A DNA stretch of 64,000 nucleotides from DASRFA01 sp035651755 (GCA_035651755.1 DASRFA010000042.1:1-64000), one strand, 5' to 3'; shown: positions 26,139-34,783, counted from the first letter of the stretch. Notes: generated by a model from the sequence alone, not told the origin. Numbers and translations: made by a program.

Positions 26139-26154
26139 TGGCCCTGGGGTTGCT
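26139..26154 (+). promoter_or_regulatory. Sigma-54 type (-24/-12) promoter for the kinase/activator/PspA operon
   Basis: TGGCCCTGGGGTTGCT matches the consensus TGGCAC-G-N4-TTGCW with GG and GC at the correct 10-bp spacing. It sits 122 bp upstream of the kinase ATG and points towards an operon that encodes a sigma-54 activator. An imperfect inverted repeat, CGAACGCCG (26005-26013) and CGGCATTCG (26032-26040), about 100-130 bp further upstream, is where an enhancer site could be. Confidence 0.6.
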
Positions 26155-26276
26155 GTACGCTCTCGCCGGGCGGTCGGGCAGAGGGCGTTGACGGGCGCGG
26201 TCGAGGGTGCGCATGCGTCGCACCGACGGTCGCGGCGGGTCGAGCGGAATCCCCGGCCCAAGGAAGTCTTCACGAG

Positions 26277-27728
26277 ATGGCCATCCTCGGATTGATCATC
26301 GCGCTGGCGCTCCTGCTGCACTACAAGAAGCGCCTCCGCCACTACCGCCGGACGTACCAGCTCGACGACGACGTCCGGCGCGACGCGGGCCACCGCGCCG
26401 TCGGCTCGGACGCCCGCAGCTGGCACGACGAGTGGCACCAGCACTGGGCCGAGAAGTTCCGCCGCGAGTCGGAGCGTCTCCAGCGCGACTGGGACCGCTA
26501 CGGGAAGCGGACCGGGCGCCGCTACGATCGCTGGGAGCGGCGGGAGCGCCGGCGTGCACGCCAGTGGGCGCACGGGCCGTGCGGCGGGAAGCCGTGGTGG
26601 ACGGATCCCGACGAGCTCGACGAGCCGCGCGCGGAAACCGTGTCCGCGAAGGACGGCGCGTCCGAGAGCCCGGCGGGGGCGCAAGCCGCGCAGGCCGACG
26701 GCCGCGGGCGCGAAGGGAAGAGCGACGCAAAGTCGACGAAGGCGAGCGGGGACGCCGCTTCGCCGCCCGCGCCCGACGATCGCAAGAGCGAGGACCAGAT
26801 CCTCCGTCGCGCGCGCCGCCGCGCCGCCGCCGAGGTGAGCTTCTACGCGCACCTGATGTCGTACCTCGGCGTGATCGCGTTCCTGGCGCTCGTGAACGTC
26901 TTCACGACCTGGTACCCGTGGTTCCTCTGGCCGGCGCTCGGCTGGGGCATCGGCCTCTTCTCGCACTGGATGGCCGTGTTCGGCTCGCGCATTCTCAAGC
27001 AGCGGTACTTCGATCCCGCGATCGAGCGCGAGGTGCGGCGCGAGACGATGGCCGTCCGCACCGAGAAGCAGGCGTCGATCGACGAGCTCTCCGCGACGAT
27101 CGCGCACGAGATCCGGAACCCGATCGCGGCGGCCAAGAGCCTCGTCCAGCAGATGGGCGAGGACCCGCACTCGCTCGAGAACATGGAGTACGCGCAGGTC
27201 GCGGTCGACGAGCTCGACCGTGTCGAGCGCTCGATCTCGCACCTCCTGCGCTACGCGAAGGAGGAGGACCTCCACTTCGCACCCGTGAACCTCGCGGGCG
27301 TCGTGGACTCCGCGCTGACGGAGCTCAAGGCCAAGCTCGACGCGGCGAAGGTCACCGTGTCGCGCAACTACATCGCTGGGCCGACGATCGTCGCCGACGG
27401 CGAGAAGCTCCGCCAGGTCTTCGCCAACGTGCTCGACAACGCGATCGACGCGCTCCAGCCGGTCGCCGAGCAGCGCCGCGTGGAGCTCTTCATCGAGAAC
27501 GGCATCCCGAACCGCGCCAAGATCCGCGTCTGCGACAACGGCGCCGGCATCCCCGCCGAAAAGATCGATCGCATCTTCAACCCGTTCTTCACGACCAAGG
27601 AGAAGGGCACCGGCCTCGGGATGGCGATCTCGAAGAAGATCGTCGAGGCGCACGACGGCACGATCGACGTCGTGAGCGAGCCGGGCCGCGGCACCGAGTT
27701 CGTGATCACCCTGCCGCTGCCGCACTGA
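26277..27728 (+). CDS. 2TM-domain sensor histidine kinase
   Basis: 483 aa. An N-terminal membrane helix (AILGLIIALALLLHY, residues 2-16) is followed by a highly charged Arg/Asp/Trp-rich segment (about 40-100) and a Glu/Lys/Ala linker. Residues about 176-236 form a 2TM domain (RRARRRAAAEVSFYAHLMSY ... TWYPWFLWPALGWGIGLFSH). HisKA has the phospho-acceptor H277 in ATIAHEIRNPIAAAKSLV; the ATPase domain has N384/N388 (FANVLDNAID), CDNGAGIP, IFNPFFTTKEKGTGLGMAI. No periplasmic sensor loop is visible, so it probably senses membrane state or a partner. ATG 26277 follows AAGGAAG. Its stop is 4 nt before the response regulator start. Confidence 0.92.
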   Translation: MAILGLIIALALLLHYKKRLRHYRRTYQLDDDVRRDAGHRAVGSDARSWHDEWHQHWAEKFRRESERLQRDWDRYGKRTGRRYDRWERRERRRARQWAHGPCGGKPWWTDPDELDEPRAETVSAKDGASESPAGAQAAQADGRGREGKSDAKSTKASGDAASPPAPDDRKSEDQILRRARRRAAAEVSFYAHLMSYLGVIAFLALVNVFTTWYPWFLWPALGWGIGLFSHWMAVFGSRILKQRYFDPAIEREVRRETMAVRTEKQASIDELSATIAHEIRNPIAAAKSLVQQMGEDPHSLENMEYAQVAVDELDRVERSISHLLRYAKEEDLHFAPVNLAGVVDSALTELKAKLDAAKVTVSRNYIAGPTIVADGEKLRQVFANVLDNAIDALQPVAEQRRVELFIENGIPNRAKIRVCDNGAGIPAEKIDRIFNPFFTTKEKGTGLGMAISKKIVEAHDGTIDVVSEPGRGTEFVITLPLPH

Positions 27729-27732
27729 GACC

Positions 27733-29256
27733 ATGCCGGGAAACGTCCACGGAAGAGTTCTCGTCGTCGACGACGAGAAGGCTCTCGTCCTCGCGCTGAA
27801 GGGCCTGCTCTCGAAGGAGGGCTACCAGGTCGAGACCGCCTACAGCGGCGAGGAGGCGATCCAGAAGATCGACACGGGGAGCTTCCACGTCGTCGTCACC
27901 GACCTGAGCCTCGGCGGAATCACGGGCATCGACGTGCTCGAGCACGCGCGCCAGGTCGATCCGGATCTCGCGGTCGTGATGATCACGGCGTACGGGTCGG
28001 AGAAGGTCGCCGTGCAGGCGATGAAGCTCGGCGCCGTCGACTACCTCCCGAAGCCCTTCGACAACGACGAGCTCCGCCTGGTCGTCCGGCGGGTGATGGA
28101 GACGGCGCTCCTCAAGCGCGATCACCGCCGGCTCCTCGAGCAGGTCCAGTCGAACTACGGCTTCGAGCAGATCGTCGGCAGCAGCCCGGCGATGCAGCGC
28201 ATCTTCGCGACGATCGACAAGATCGCCGACACCGACGTGACCGTGCTCATCCGCGGCGACAGCGGAACCGGGAAGGAGCTCGTCGCGAACGCGCTGCACT
28301 ACCGGAGCCCGCGCCGGTCGCGCCCGTTCGTCAAGATGAACTGCGCGGCGCTGTCGCGCGAGCTCGTCGAGAGCGAGCTCTTCGGGCACGAGAAGGGCGC
28401 GTTCACGGGCGCGATCGCCCGACGCGAGGGCAAGTTCGAGGCGGCGCACGGCGGGACGCTCTTCCTCGACGAGGTGGGCGACATGCCGCTCGAGACGCAG
28501 GCGAAGCTCCTGCGCGCGATCCAGGAGAAGGAGTTCGAGCGCGTCGGCGGCAACCACCCGATCAAGGTCGACGTGCGGCTCCTCGCCGCGACGAACCACG
28601 ACCTCGAGCAGGCGGTGAAGCAGGGGAAATTCCGCGAGGACCTCTACTATCGGCTGCGGGTCGTGGAGGTCGCGATCCCGGCGCTCGCGGAGCGGCGCGA
28701 GGACATCCCGCTCCTCGTCGACCACTTCCTGAAGGAGGCGGGCAAGCGCTTCAAGCGAGAGGTGCTGGCGCTCTCGGGAGACGCGCTGCGCGCATGCTTG
28801 ACGCATCCCTGGCGCGGTAACGTCCGCGAGCTCCGGAGCGCGATCGAGCAGGCGCTCCTGCTCGCGTCCGGGCCGGAGATCACCGTCGCTGACCTGTTCG
28901 GCGGCGCGGCCGCGGTCGCGGTGGCGTCGCACGGGACGCTGGCGGTCGACGGCGTCCCCGACGAGATGGCCGCTCTCGGGGCCGCTTCGGTCACTGTGGC
29001 CGAATCGCACGCGAGCGCCGCGCCGGGCCGACCGCCGACCGTGCCCGACGAGGCGCCCGGCGGCCTGCCGCGCAGCTTTCGCGAGGCGAAGGACCGCGTC
29101 GTCGGCGACTTCGAGCGCCGCTTCCTCCTCGACGCGCTCCGCCGGAACCACGGCAACATCACGCGCGCCGCGGAGGAGGTCGGCATGTACCGCCAGAGCT
29201 TCCAGCAGAAGATGCGCGAGCTCGGCATCACCGTCGACGAGGCGGCCGAGCGCTAG
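27733..29256 (+). CDS. NtrC-family sigma-54 response regulator
   Basis: 507 aa. Receiver domain 8-125 with acidic pocket D13/D14, phospho-acceptor D57 (VVVTDLSL), T85 and K107 (LPKPFD). AAA+ domain 145-385: Walker A GDSGTGKE (175-182), ELFGHEKGAFTGAI with the sigma-54-contacting GAFTGA loop (222-227), Walker B GTLFLDEVGD (241-250), and the RxDLYYRL arginine-finger region. A Fis-type helix-turn-helix closes the protein (GNITRAAEEVGMYRQSFQQK). It should activate sigma-54 promoters when phosphorylated by the adjacent kinase; a match to such a promoter lies in front of this operon. The linker 390-450 is Ala/Pro-rich. Confidence 0.95.
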   Translation: MPGNVHGRVLVVDDEKALVLALKGLLSKEGYQVETAYSGEEAIQKIDTGSFHVVVTDLSLGGITGIDVLEHARQVDPDLAVVMITAYGSEKVAVQAMKLGAVDYLPKPFDNDELRLVVRRVMETALLKRDHRRLLEQVQSNYGFEQIVGSSPAMQRIFATIDKIADTDVTVLIRGDSGTGKELVANALHYRSPRRSRPFVKMNCAALSRELVESELFGHEKGAFTGAIARREGKFEAAHGGTLFLDEVGDMPLETQAKLLRAIQEKEFERVGGNHPIKVDVRLLAATNHDLEQAVKQGKFREDLYYRLRVVEVAIPALAERREDIPLLVDHFLKEAGKRFKREVLALSGDALRACLTHPWRGNVRELRSAIEQALLLASGPEITVADLFGGAAAVAVASHGTLAVDGVPDEMAALGAASVTVAESHASAAPGRPPTVPDEAPGGLPRSFREAKDRVVGDFERRFLLDALRRNHGNITRAAEEVGMYRQSFQQKMRELGITVDEAAER

Positions 29257-29266
29257 AAAAGGAGAA

Positions 29267-30001
29267 ATGGAAATGAGGTTCCTCTCGAGGTTCGTGAATC
29301 TGGTTCGCGGCTCGTTCGCGAACTGGCTCGGAAACCGCGAGCGCAAGAATCCCGCGGCCGTGTACGAGTCCGCGATCCAGGCGCGGCTCGAGCAGTACGG
29401 GCAGCTGCGCGAAGCGGCAGCGGGCGTGATCTACATGCGAAGCAAGCTCGCCAAGGAGCTCGACGGCAAGACGCAGGAGCTGCGGCTCATCTCGCGGCAG
29501 CTCGAGATCGCCGTCGACCGCGATCAGGACGAGGCGGCGGTCGCGCTCCTCGTGCGGCGCGAGGCGCTGCAGGCCGACGTCGACCGGGTCACCAAGGACC
29601 TGGACGAGCTCACGGCCGAGGCCGACCAGGCGAAGAAGAACCTGATCGCGTTCCAGCAGGAGGTCGCGCGCCTCCGCGACGAGAAGCACCGCGTCCTCGC
29701 GCGCATCGCGAACGCGAAGGCGCGGCTTCGCCTCCAGGAGACGCTGAAGGGCCTTTCGCCCGAGGCGGACATCCAGGCGCTCGAGGACGTGCGCGCCTAC
29801 GTCGACAGGCTCGTCGCGGAGGTGAACGTGAGCCGCGAGGTCGGCGACTCGGAGCTCGCGAAGAAGCTCGACACGATCCGCGAAGCGGAAGCGACCGCGG
29901 CCGCGCGGGCGCAGCTCGAGGAGCTCAAGCGGGCGCGCCGCGAGCGCGCGCTCGTCGCCGTGCGGATGCCCGAGCCCGTGAGCGTGTCGGCGGCGTCCTG
30001 A
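29267..30001 (+). CDS. PspA/IM30 (ESCRT-III-like) family protein
   Basis: 244 aa, almost entirely helical and heptad-rich, as in PspA/Vipp1. The N-terminal amphipathic segment (MRFLSRFVNLVRGSFANWLG) suits membrane binding; helices 1-4 follow (ARLEQYGQLREAAAGVIYMR onward). It lacks the Gly/Pro-rich tail of Vipp1. PspA proteins maintain membrane integrity and, in enterobacteria, inhibit the sigma-54 activator PspF. Here the gene directly follows a sigma-54 activator, behind a strong AAAAGGAG ribosome binding site. ATG 29267 or 29273 are both possible. No PspB, PspC or PspF homologue is next to it. Confidence 0.85.
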   Translation: MEMRFLSRFVNLVRGSFANWLGNRERKNPAAVYESAIQARLEQYGQLREAAAGVIYMRSKLAKELDGKTQELRLISRQLEIAVDRDQDEAAVALLVRREALQADVDRVTKDLDELTAEADQAKKNLIAFQQEVARLRDEKHRVLARIANAKARLRLQETLKGLSPEADIQALEDVRAYVDRLVAEVNVSREVGDSELAKKLDTIREAEATAAARAQLEELKRARRERALVAVRMPEPVSVSAAS

Positions 30002-30021
30002 CGCGACACGGCAGGCGACCG

Positions 30022-30042
30022 GAGCGGGGCACACCCCCGCTC
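30022..30042. terminator. Bidirectional hairpin between pspA-like gene and convergent secreted protein
   Basis: GAGCGGGG (30022-30029) and CCCCGCTC (30035-30042) form a perfect 8-bp stem, 20 nt after the PspA-like stop and touching the stop codon of the convergent gene at 30041. Confidence 0.55.
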
Positions 30043-30598
30043 ACGGTTGCCAGTCGCGACACCTCTTCGAGAGGTCTCCGAACTCGGCGCCGAGCCCCGC
30101 GAGCGGGAAGCGCAGCTCCAGCGGCTTCCCGCTCGCGAGCTTGAACTGCACGCGGAGAGCCGAGTCCGGGTGGTCCTTCTCGGCTGCGAGGAGCCGCGCG
30201 GCGAACTTGCTCGGCTGGGGCGCCCAGTAGAGCCGGCCGCCGCGCGGTGCCTTCCTCGTCTCGAGGGTGTCCGAGACGGGTGGTGCGTCCCCGAGCGCGA
30301 CTCGAACCCGCTGCCGAAGGACGGGACCCGGCGCGGGATTCTCGAGGCGCACTTTCGAGGCAGGCGACTGCAGGATCGTGGCGCCCCTCCAGCGATCGCC
30401 GCGCTCGCCGTCGCACCCGATGAGCAGGACGAAATCCGGGTCGTTGTCGGCCGCGACCGCGATTCCGGTCGCGCGGTCGCCGAGAGGCGATTCGAACTCC
30501 CGGCTCTGCCAGGCGGCGTGCGCCGCGGGTGGTGCAAGCCCCCACCAGGCAGCGACGGCGAATGCCGCCGCGATGACCCGCATGCTCGATGTTCGCAT
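30041..30598 (-). CDS. Secreted protein, distantly VasI/TagO-like
   Basis: 185 aa. The signal peptide (VIAAAFAVAAWWGLAPPAAHA) is followed by WQSREFESPLGDRATGIAV and an alternating beta pattern (DPDFVLLIGCDGERGD; LRVQFKLASGKPLELRFPLAG) that ends in a helix. The overall layout recalls the VasI/TagO family of periplasmic proteins, but the match is too weak to call. ATG 30598 is chosen from three close in-frame ATGs (30616, 30598, 30583). It lies 56 bp behind the 3D-domain lipoprotein gene, probably in one operon with it. Confidence 0.65.
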   Translation of the reverse strand: MRTSSMRVIAAAFAVAAWWGLAPPAAHAAWQSREFESPLGDRATGIAVAADNDPDFVLLIGCDGERGDRWRGATILQSPASKVRLENPAPGPVLRQRVRVALGDAPPVSDTLETRKAPRGGRLYWAPQPSKFAARLLAAEKDHPDSALRVQFKLASGKPLELRFPLAGLGAEFGDLSKRCRDWQP

Positions 30599-30654
30599 GC
30601 GCGCGGCATCTCTCATTGCCGCGCGCCGCGCAAGGCGCGCGCGGGAAGCTCGCC

Positions 30655-31074
30655 TCAGTGCGCGCGCGTCACCTCTTCGGCGCGTTGCAAGATCTCGACC
30701 TTCACTCGACGGCGCCCGAAGCGCTCCGCCTCGCGGTCGTTCGGCAGGTAGATGTCGATCTCGTGGCCCTTGATCGTGCGGCCGGTGTCGGCGACGACGT
30801 ACTCTCCGGAGTAGGCGCCCGCGTCGTGGACGCGAATGCGCGTCCCGATGGGAAGGATCTTCGGGTCGGCCGCGACGACTCCCTTGCGCGCGTGCCCGCC
30901 CGCCGCGGTCTTGCCCTCGACCGAGTACGCCGTGGCGTCGAACGACAGCAGCTCCGGTTGCGGCGGCGCCGCGGGCGGTGCGGGCGGCCGAGCCTCGCGC
31001 GGGGCGCAGCCCCATGCGAGGAACACGAGCAGCGCGAGCCCGACGGCGGTGCGTACGGCGGCGATCTTCGTCAT
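30655..31074 (-). CDS. 3D-domain (Asp-Asp-Asp) lipoprotein
   Basis: 139 aa. Lipobox FLAWGC, then a Pro/Ala linker, then a 3D domain with the fold's three aspartates: VVAADPKILPIGTRIRV, GEYVVADTGRTIKG and HEIDIYLPND. The domain is a double-psi beta-barrel related to lytic transglycosylase MltA and RlpA, so a peptidoglycan-acting or cell-wall-binding role is likely. ATG 31074 has GGGAGGG upstream; it is preferred over the longer frame because the lipoprotein signal begins here. Confidence 0.85.
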   Translation of the reverse strand: MTKIAAVRTAVGLALLVFLAWGCAPREARPPAPPAAPPQPELLSFDATAYSVEGKTAAGGHARKGVVAADPKILPIGTRIRVHDAGAYSGEYVVADTGRTIKGHEIDIYLPNDREAERFGRRRVKVEILQRAEEVTRAH

Positions 31075-31264
31075 GCTTCGATCCCTCCCGCGCGGCGACG
31101 AGAGCAAGCGCGATGCCCGAGCCGGGCGCGGTCCGTCCGACGCAGCAGTCGCCGCCGGCCCTTTACGGGATGCCGCCGTATCGATTCGGGGGCGCGTGCA
31201 CGGCCGCTGCGCGCCCCGGTGCCTGAAAAAAGTTCAAACGCGGCGGCAAAGATTGGAGAGCCCG

Positions 31265-31549
31265 ATGGACCTACGCCTCTTCGCGACCGTCTTCGCGAGC
31301 GTCTTCGTCGCCGAGCTGGGCGACAAGACGCAGCTCGCGACGCTGCTCTTCGCATCGGAGGCGCCCGGGGCGCGGCTGACCGTCTTCTTGGGGGCGTCGC
31401 TCGCGCTGGTCGCGACGTCCGCGATCGGCGTGCTGGCGAGCGGTCTCGTGGCCAGGGCTTTGAGTCCGCGCGCGCTGTCGGTCGTGGCCGGGCTCGGCTT
31501 CATCGCGATCGGGATCTGGACGTTGGCCCGGAGCGGCGTCGCCCGGTAG
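31265..31549 (+). CDS. GDT1/TMEM165 (UPF0016) family half-transporter
   Basis: 94 aa, one repeat of the family. It carries the signature ELGDKTQLATLLFAS, whose acidic residues bind cation, and has three hydrophobic segments (FATVFASVFVAELG; TVFLGASLALVATSAIGVLA; ALSVVAGLGFIAIGIWTLA). Two-repeat homologues transport Mn2+ or Ca2+; single-repeat versions are thought to dimerise. A ribosome binding site (GGAGAG) precedes ATG 31265. Confidence 0.88.
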   Translation: MDLRLFATVFASVFVAELGDKTQLATLLFASEAPGARLTVFLGASLALVATSAIGVLASGLVARALSPRALSVVAGLGFIAIGIWTLARSGVAR

Positions 31550-31629
31550 TTGCGTCGGCGCGACCGACCCGCCAATGTCACCACCGGTGATACTCCGCCG
31601 CTCGGGCGGCACACGGACCGGAGGACGAC

Positions 31630-32655
31630 ATGCGACAGCTCACCTTCATCGCGCCCGGACGGGTGCGCTGGGAGGACGCGCCGGAGCCGGCGCTCCGGGA
31701 CTCGACCGACGCGCTCGTGCGGCCGCTCGTCGTGACGACGTGCGACCTCGACCACGCCATCGTCCAGGGACGAGCGCCGCTGCCCGGCCCGTTCCCGCTC
31801 GGTCACGAGTTCGTGGCCGACGTGGTCGCGGTCGGCAGCGACGTCTCCGGGTTCGCGCCCGGGCGACGGGTCATCGTGCCGTTCCAGATCGGCTGCGGCC
31901 GCTGCGCGCGCTGCGCGCGCGGCTTGACGGGATCGTGCACGACCGCGGGCCCCGGCTCGGCGTACGGCATGAAGCCGATCGGCGGCGACTGGGGCGGCGC
32001 GTTCGCCGACGTCGTGCGCGTCCCGTTCGCGGACGCGATGCTGGTCGACCTGCCCGCCGGGGTCGCGCCGACCGCCGTCGCGAGCGCGAGCGACAACCTG
32101 CCCGACGGGTGGCGCACGGTCGCGCCGCACCTCGCGGAGACGCCCGGGGCGGACGTCCTCGTCGTCGGCGGGGGCGCGCGCAGCATCGCGCTCTACGCGG
32201 TCGCGACCGCGCGCGCGCTCGGCGCCGGCCGCGTCGTCTACCTCGACTCCGACCGCGAGCGCCTCGCGATCGCGGAGCGCCTCGGCGCGGATCCGGTCGA
32301 AGGACCGCCGCCGCGGCGTGCGGGCTCGTTTCCGATCACGGTCGACGCGAGCGGCGACCCGCTCGGCCTCGCGTGCGCACTGCGCTCCGTCGAGCCGTAC
32401 GGCGTGTGCACGAGCGTCGGGGTCTACTTCGGCGACACCGCGGTGCCCATGCTCGACATGTACACGCGCGGGGTGCGCTTCATCACCGGTCGCGTGAACG
32501 CGCGTGCGGAGATGCCGTCGGTCCTCGACATCGTCCGGAGCGGACGGCTCTGCCCGGAGATCGTGAACTCCGACGTGGTGGCGTGGGACGACGCTCACGA
32601 GGCGATGGTCGCCGATCTGCGGAAGCCGGTGTTCGTGCGCGACGGCGCGCTGTGA
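31630..32655 (+). CDS. Zinc-dependent alcohol dehydrogenase (threonine-dehydrogenase-like)
   Basis: 341 aa MDR enzyme. Zinc ligands TCDLDHAIVQG (Cys) and GHEFVADVVAV; the structural-zinc-like lobe is CGRCARCARGLTGSC; the cofactor loop is VLVVGGGARSIALYAVATA. Its substrate is unknown. GGAGGAC precedes ATG 31630. The crotonase gene starts 13 bp after its stop, so the two are likely expressed together. A small dyad, TCACC-ACC-GGTGA, at 31578-31590 lies 39 bp upstream and may be regulatory. Confidence 0.85.
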   Translation: MRQLTFIAPGRVRWEDAPEPALRDSTDALVRPLVVTTCDLDHAIVQGRAPLPGPFPLGHEFVADVVAVGSDVSGFAPGRRVIVPFQIGCGRCARCARGLTGSCTTAGPGSAYGMKPIGGDWGGAFADVVRVPFADAMLVDLPAGVAPTAVASASDNLPDGWRTVAPHLAETPGADVLVVGGGARSIALYAVATARALGAGRVVYLDSDRERLAIAERLGADPVEGPPPRRAGSFPITVDASGDPLGLACALRSVEPYGVCTSVGVYFGDTAVPMLDMYTRGVRFITGRVNARAEMPSVLDIVRSGRLCPEIVNSDVVAWDDAHEAMVADLRKPVFVRDGAL

Positions 32656-32668
32656 CGGAGGTGGATCC

Positions 32669-33343
32669 ATGGCCGAGCACATCGGGGTGACGGGGCCCGC
32701 GGGCGGCGTCGCCACCATCACGCTCTCGCGACCGGCCAAGAAGAACGCGCTCTCGATCGCGCTGCGCGACGAGGTGACGGATGCGATCGCGCGCCTCTCG
32801 GACGATCAGGCCGTGAAGGTCATCGTCGTCACCGGAGCGGGCGAAACGTTCTCCGCGGGATTCGACCTCGGCGAGTTCCGGATGCTGAACGATCCGGAGC
32901 AGGCGCGCGTGCTCTGGGAATCGAGCGACCGGTTCCATCGCGCCGTGCTCGAGTGCCCGCTGCCGACGATCGCCGCCGTGAACGGGCCGGCGCTCGCCGG
33001 CGGGTTCGACCTCGCGGTGCTGTGCGACGTCCGGATCGCATCGCGAACGGCGCGCTTCGCCCATCCCGAGATCGCGTTCGGCGACGTCGTGTACGGGCCG
33101 CTCCGCGAGATCGTCGGGGGCGGGGTGGCGCGCGAGCTTTGCTTGACCGGGCGCGAGGTCGGGGCCGAGGAGGCGCTCGCGCTGCGCCTGGTGTCGGCCG
33201 TCGTCGCCCCGGACGAGCTCGCCGTCGAGGTGGCGCGGTGGACGGAGCAGATCGTGCGCGCGCCGCGCGAGCTGCTCTTGCGCACCAAGCAGAAGATCCT
33301 CCGGCGCGCCGACATCCGGCCCGAGCGTACCCTCGACCTGTGA
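32669..33343 (+). CDS. Enoyl-CoA hydratase/isomerase (crotonase) family protein
   Basis: 224 aa, slightly shorter than usual. The oxyanion loops are AGETFSAGFDLGEFRM and NGPALAGGFDLAVLCDVRIA; the second normally has Glu after GGG/GGxE, and here GGFDLAVLCD replaces it with Asp/Leu. The second family Glu (AHPEIAFGDVVYGPL) is kept. Loss of one catalytic glutamate suggests a non-hydratase member of the fold. GGAGGTGG precedes ATG 32669. Follows the Zn dehydrogenase by 13 bp; converges on the ROK gene. Confidence 0.85.
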   Translation: MAEHIGVTGPAGGVATITLSRPAKKNALSIALRDEVTDAIARLSDDQAVKVIVVTGAGETFSAGFDLGEFRMLNDPEQARVLWESSDRFHRAVLECPLPTIAAVNGPALAGGFDLAVLCDVRIASRTARFAHPEIAFGDVVYGPLREIVGGGVARELCLTGREVGAEEALALRLVSAVVAPDELAVEVARWTEQIVRAPRELLLRTKQKILRRADIRPERTLDL

Positions 33344-33364
33344 AGCGGAATCCGGTCGCGATCG

Positions 33365-34282
33365 TCAGGCGCGGCGCGCGGCCGTCGGGTCGACGAGCAG
33401 GGCCGCGCCCAGCACGCCGGCCGAGTCGCCGAGCGCGTTCCGCACGATCGGCGTCCGGAGCTCGTCGTTGAAGATGAGACGGGCGACGGCGGCACGGCCG
33501 CGATCGTAGAGGGCGTCGAGGTTCGAGAGGCCGCCGCCGAGCACGACGACCGACGGGTCGAGGATCGCGATCAGGTTCGCGAGCGCGCGGCCGAAGCGCT
33601 CGATCCAGCGGTCCAGCACGGCAGCCGCGATCGGCTCGCCGCGCGCCGCCCGGCCCGCGATCTCGGCGGCGTCCGCCGGCGCGCCGCCGGCCTCGCGATA
33701 TGCGCGCTCCAGCGCCGGCCCGGAGACGAGAGTCTCGACGCAGCCGCGCTGGCCGCAGTAGCAGTCGGGCCCGTTCGGATCGATCGAGTGGTGGCCCCAC
33801 TCGCCCGCGATGTGCTGCGGCCCGGGCCAGAGCGAGCCGCGGAACACGATCCCGCCGCCGACTCCCGTACCCAGGATCACGCCGAACACGAGCTCGTGCC
33901 CGCGGCCGCTTCCGGCGCGCGCCTCGGCCAGCGCGAAGCAGTTCGCATCGTTCTCGATCGCGACGCCGAGACCGAGCTTCGCCTCGAGATCGGCGGCGAG
34001 CGGCCGGCCGTTCAGGCACACCGTATTCGAGTTCTTGAGCGTTCCGGCCGCCGTCAGCGCGCCCGGAGTGCCGATGCCGATCTGCTCGGCGGCCGGAGCG
34101 TGCTCGCGGAGCTCGCCGACCAGGACCGCGATGCGATCGAGGACGTGGTCGTACCCGCCCTGCTGCTCGGTCGGAATGCGCCTTCGCACGACGGTGCGGC
34201 CGTCGGCGTCGAGGACGGCGCCCTCGATCTTGGTGCCGCCGAGGTCGACGCCGATCAGGCGCTCCGTCGCCGAGCCGGCCAA
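33365..34282 (-). CDS. ROK family sugar kinase (glucokinase-like)
   Basis: 305 aa. The N-terminal phosphate loop IGVDLGGTKIEGAV, the catalytic region IENDANCFALAEA and GVILGTGVGGGIV, and the ROK zinc site GPDCYCGQRGCVETLVSG are all intact. The family phosphorylates glucose or related hexoses with ATP. TTG 34282 is the probable start: it has GAGAGGACG upstream, and conserved sequence begins ten residues after it. It follows the DUF35 gene by 11 bp, an odd partner for a sugar kinase. Confidence 0.88.
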   Translation of the reverse strand: MAGSATERLIGVDLGGTKIEGAVLDADGRTVVRRRIPTEQQGGYDHVLDRIAVLVGELREHAPAAEQIGIGTPGALTAAGTLKNSNTVCLNGRPLAADLEAKLGLGVAIENDANCFALAEARAGSGRGHELVFGVILGTGVGGGIVFRGSLWPGPQHIAGEWGHHSIDPNGPDCYCGQRGCVETLVSGPALERAYREAGGAPADAAEIAGRAARGEPIAAAVLDRWIERFGRALANLIAILDPSVVVLGGGLSNLDALYDRGRAAVARLIFNDELRTPIVRNALGDSAGVLGAALLVDPTAARRA

Positions 34283-34293
34283 CGCCCGTCCTC

Positions 34294-34767
34294 TCAGGCG
34301 CTCTTCGCCGGCGGCCGGGATTCGCCGGCGACCCGCCGGAACTTGACCAGCGTGACCTCGTCGTCGATCGGGACGAAGACCGCCTCGACCGGCATGCCGG
34401 CGCGGATCTCCTCGGGCGCGACCTCGAGCACCTGCGACACGAAGTGGACGCCTTCGTCGAGCAGCACGTCGACGACGTTGTACGGGAGCTGGTCGCGGAA
34501 CGCGGGCAACGTCGGACCGCGGACGATTGTCCACGCGTAGACCGTCCCGCGGCCGCTCGCGACGTCCCAGGTGAAGTCGCGCGACAGGCACTCGGGGCAC
34601 GTGGGTCGCGGATAGTGGCGGAACCGCCCGCACGCGGTGCAGCGCTGGAAGCGGAGCTCGCCGCGGCGCGCCGCCTCGTAGAAGGGCGCGTTGTCGCGCG
34701 AGATCTGCGGCTTCGGGAAGCCGCGCGTGACGAGCGAGTCGCGGCTCGGCGTGAGCGGCCTGGTCAT
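34294..34767 (-). CDS. DUF35 zinc-ribbon/OB-fold acyl-CoA-binding protein
   Basis: 157 aa. An N-terminal helix region (DNAPFYEAARRGELRFQRC) leads into a zinc ribbon with paired cysteines CTACGRFRHYPRPTCPEC and an OB fold (GRGTVYAWTIVRGPTLPAF; PYNVVDVLLDEGVHFVSQVL). These proteins are the obligate partners of thiolase-like proteins and steroid retro-aldolases (ChsH2/Ltp2 type) and help bind the CoA substrate. Its gene starts 16 bp after the thiolase-like gene stops, which supports complex formation. Confidence 0.92.
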   Translation of the reverse strand: MTRPLTPSRDSLVTRGFPKPQISRDNAPFYEAARRGELRFQRCTACGRFRHYPRPTCPECLSRDFTWDVASGRGTVYAWTIVRGPTLPAFRDQLPYNVVDVLLDEGVHFVSQVLEVAPEEIRAGMPVEAVFVPIDDEVTLVKFRRVAGESRPPAKSA

Positions 34768-34783
34768 GGCTCCGCCGCGCGCG

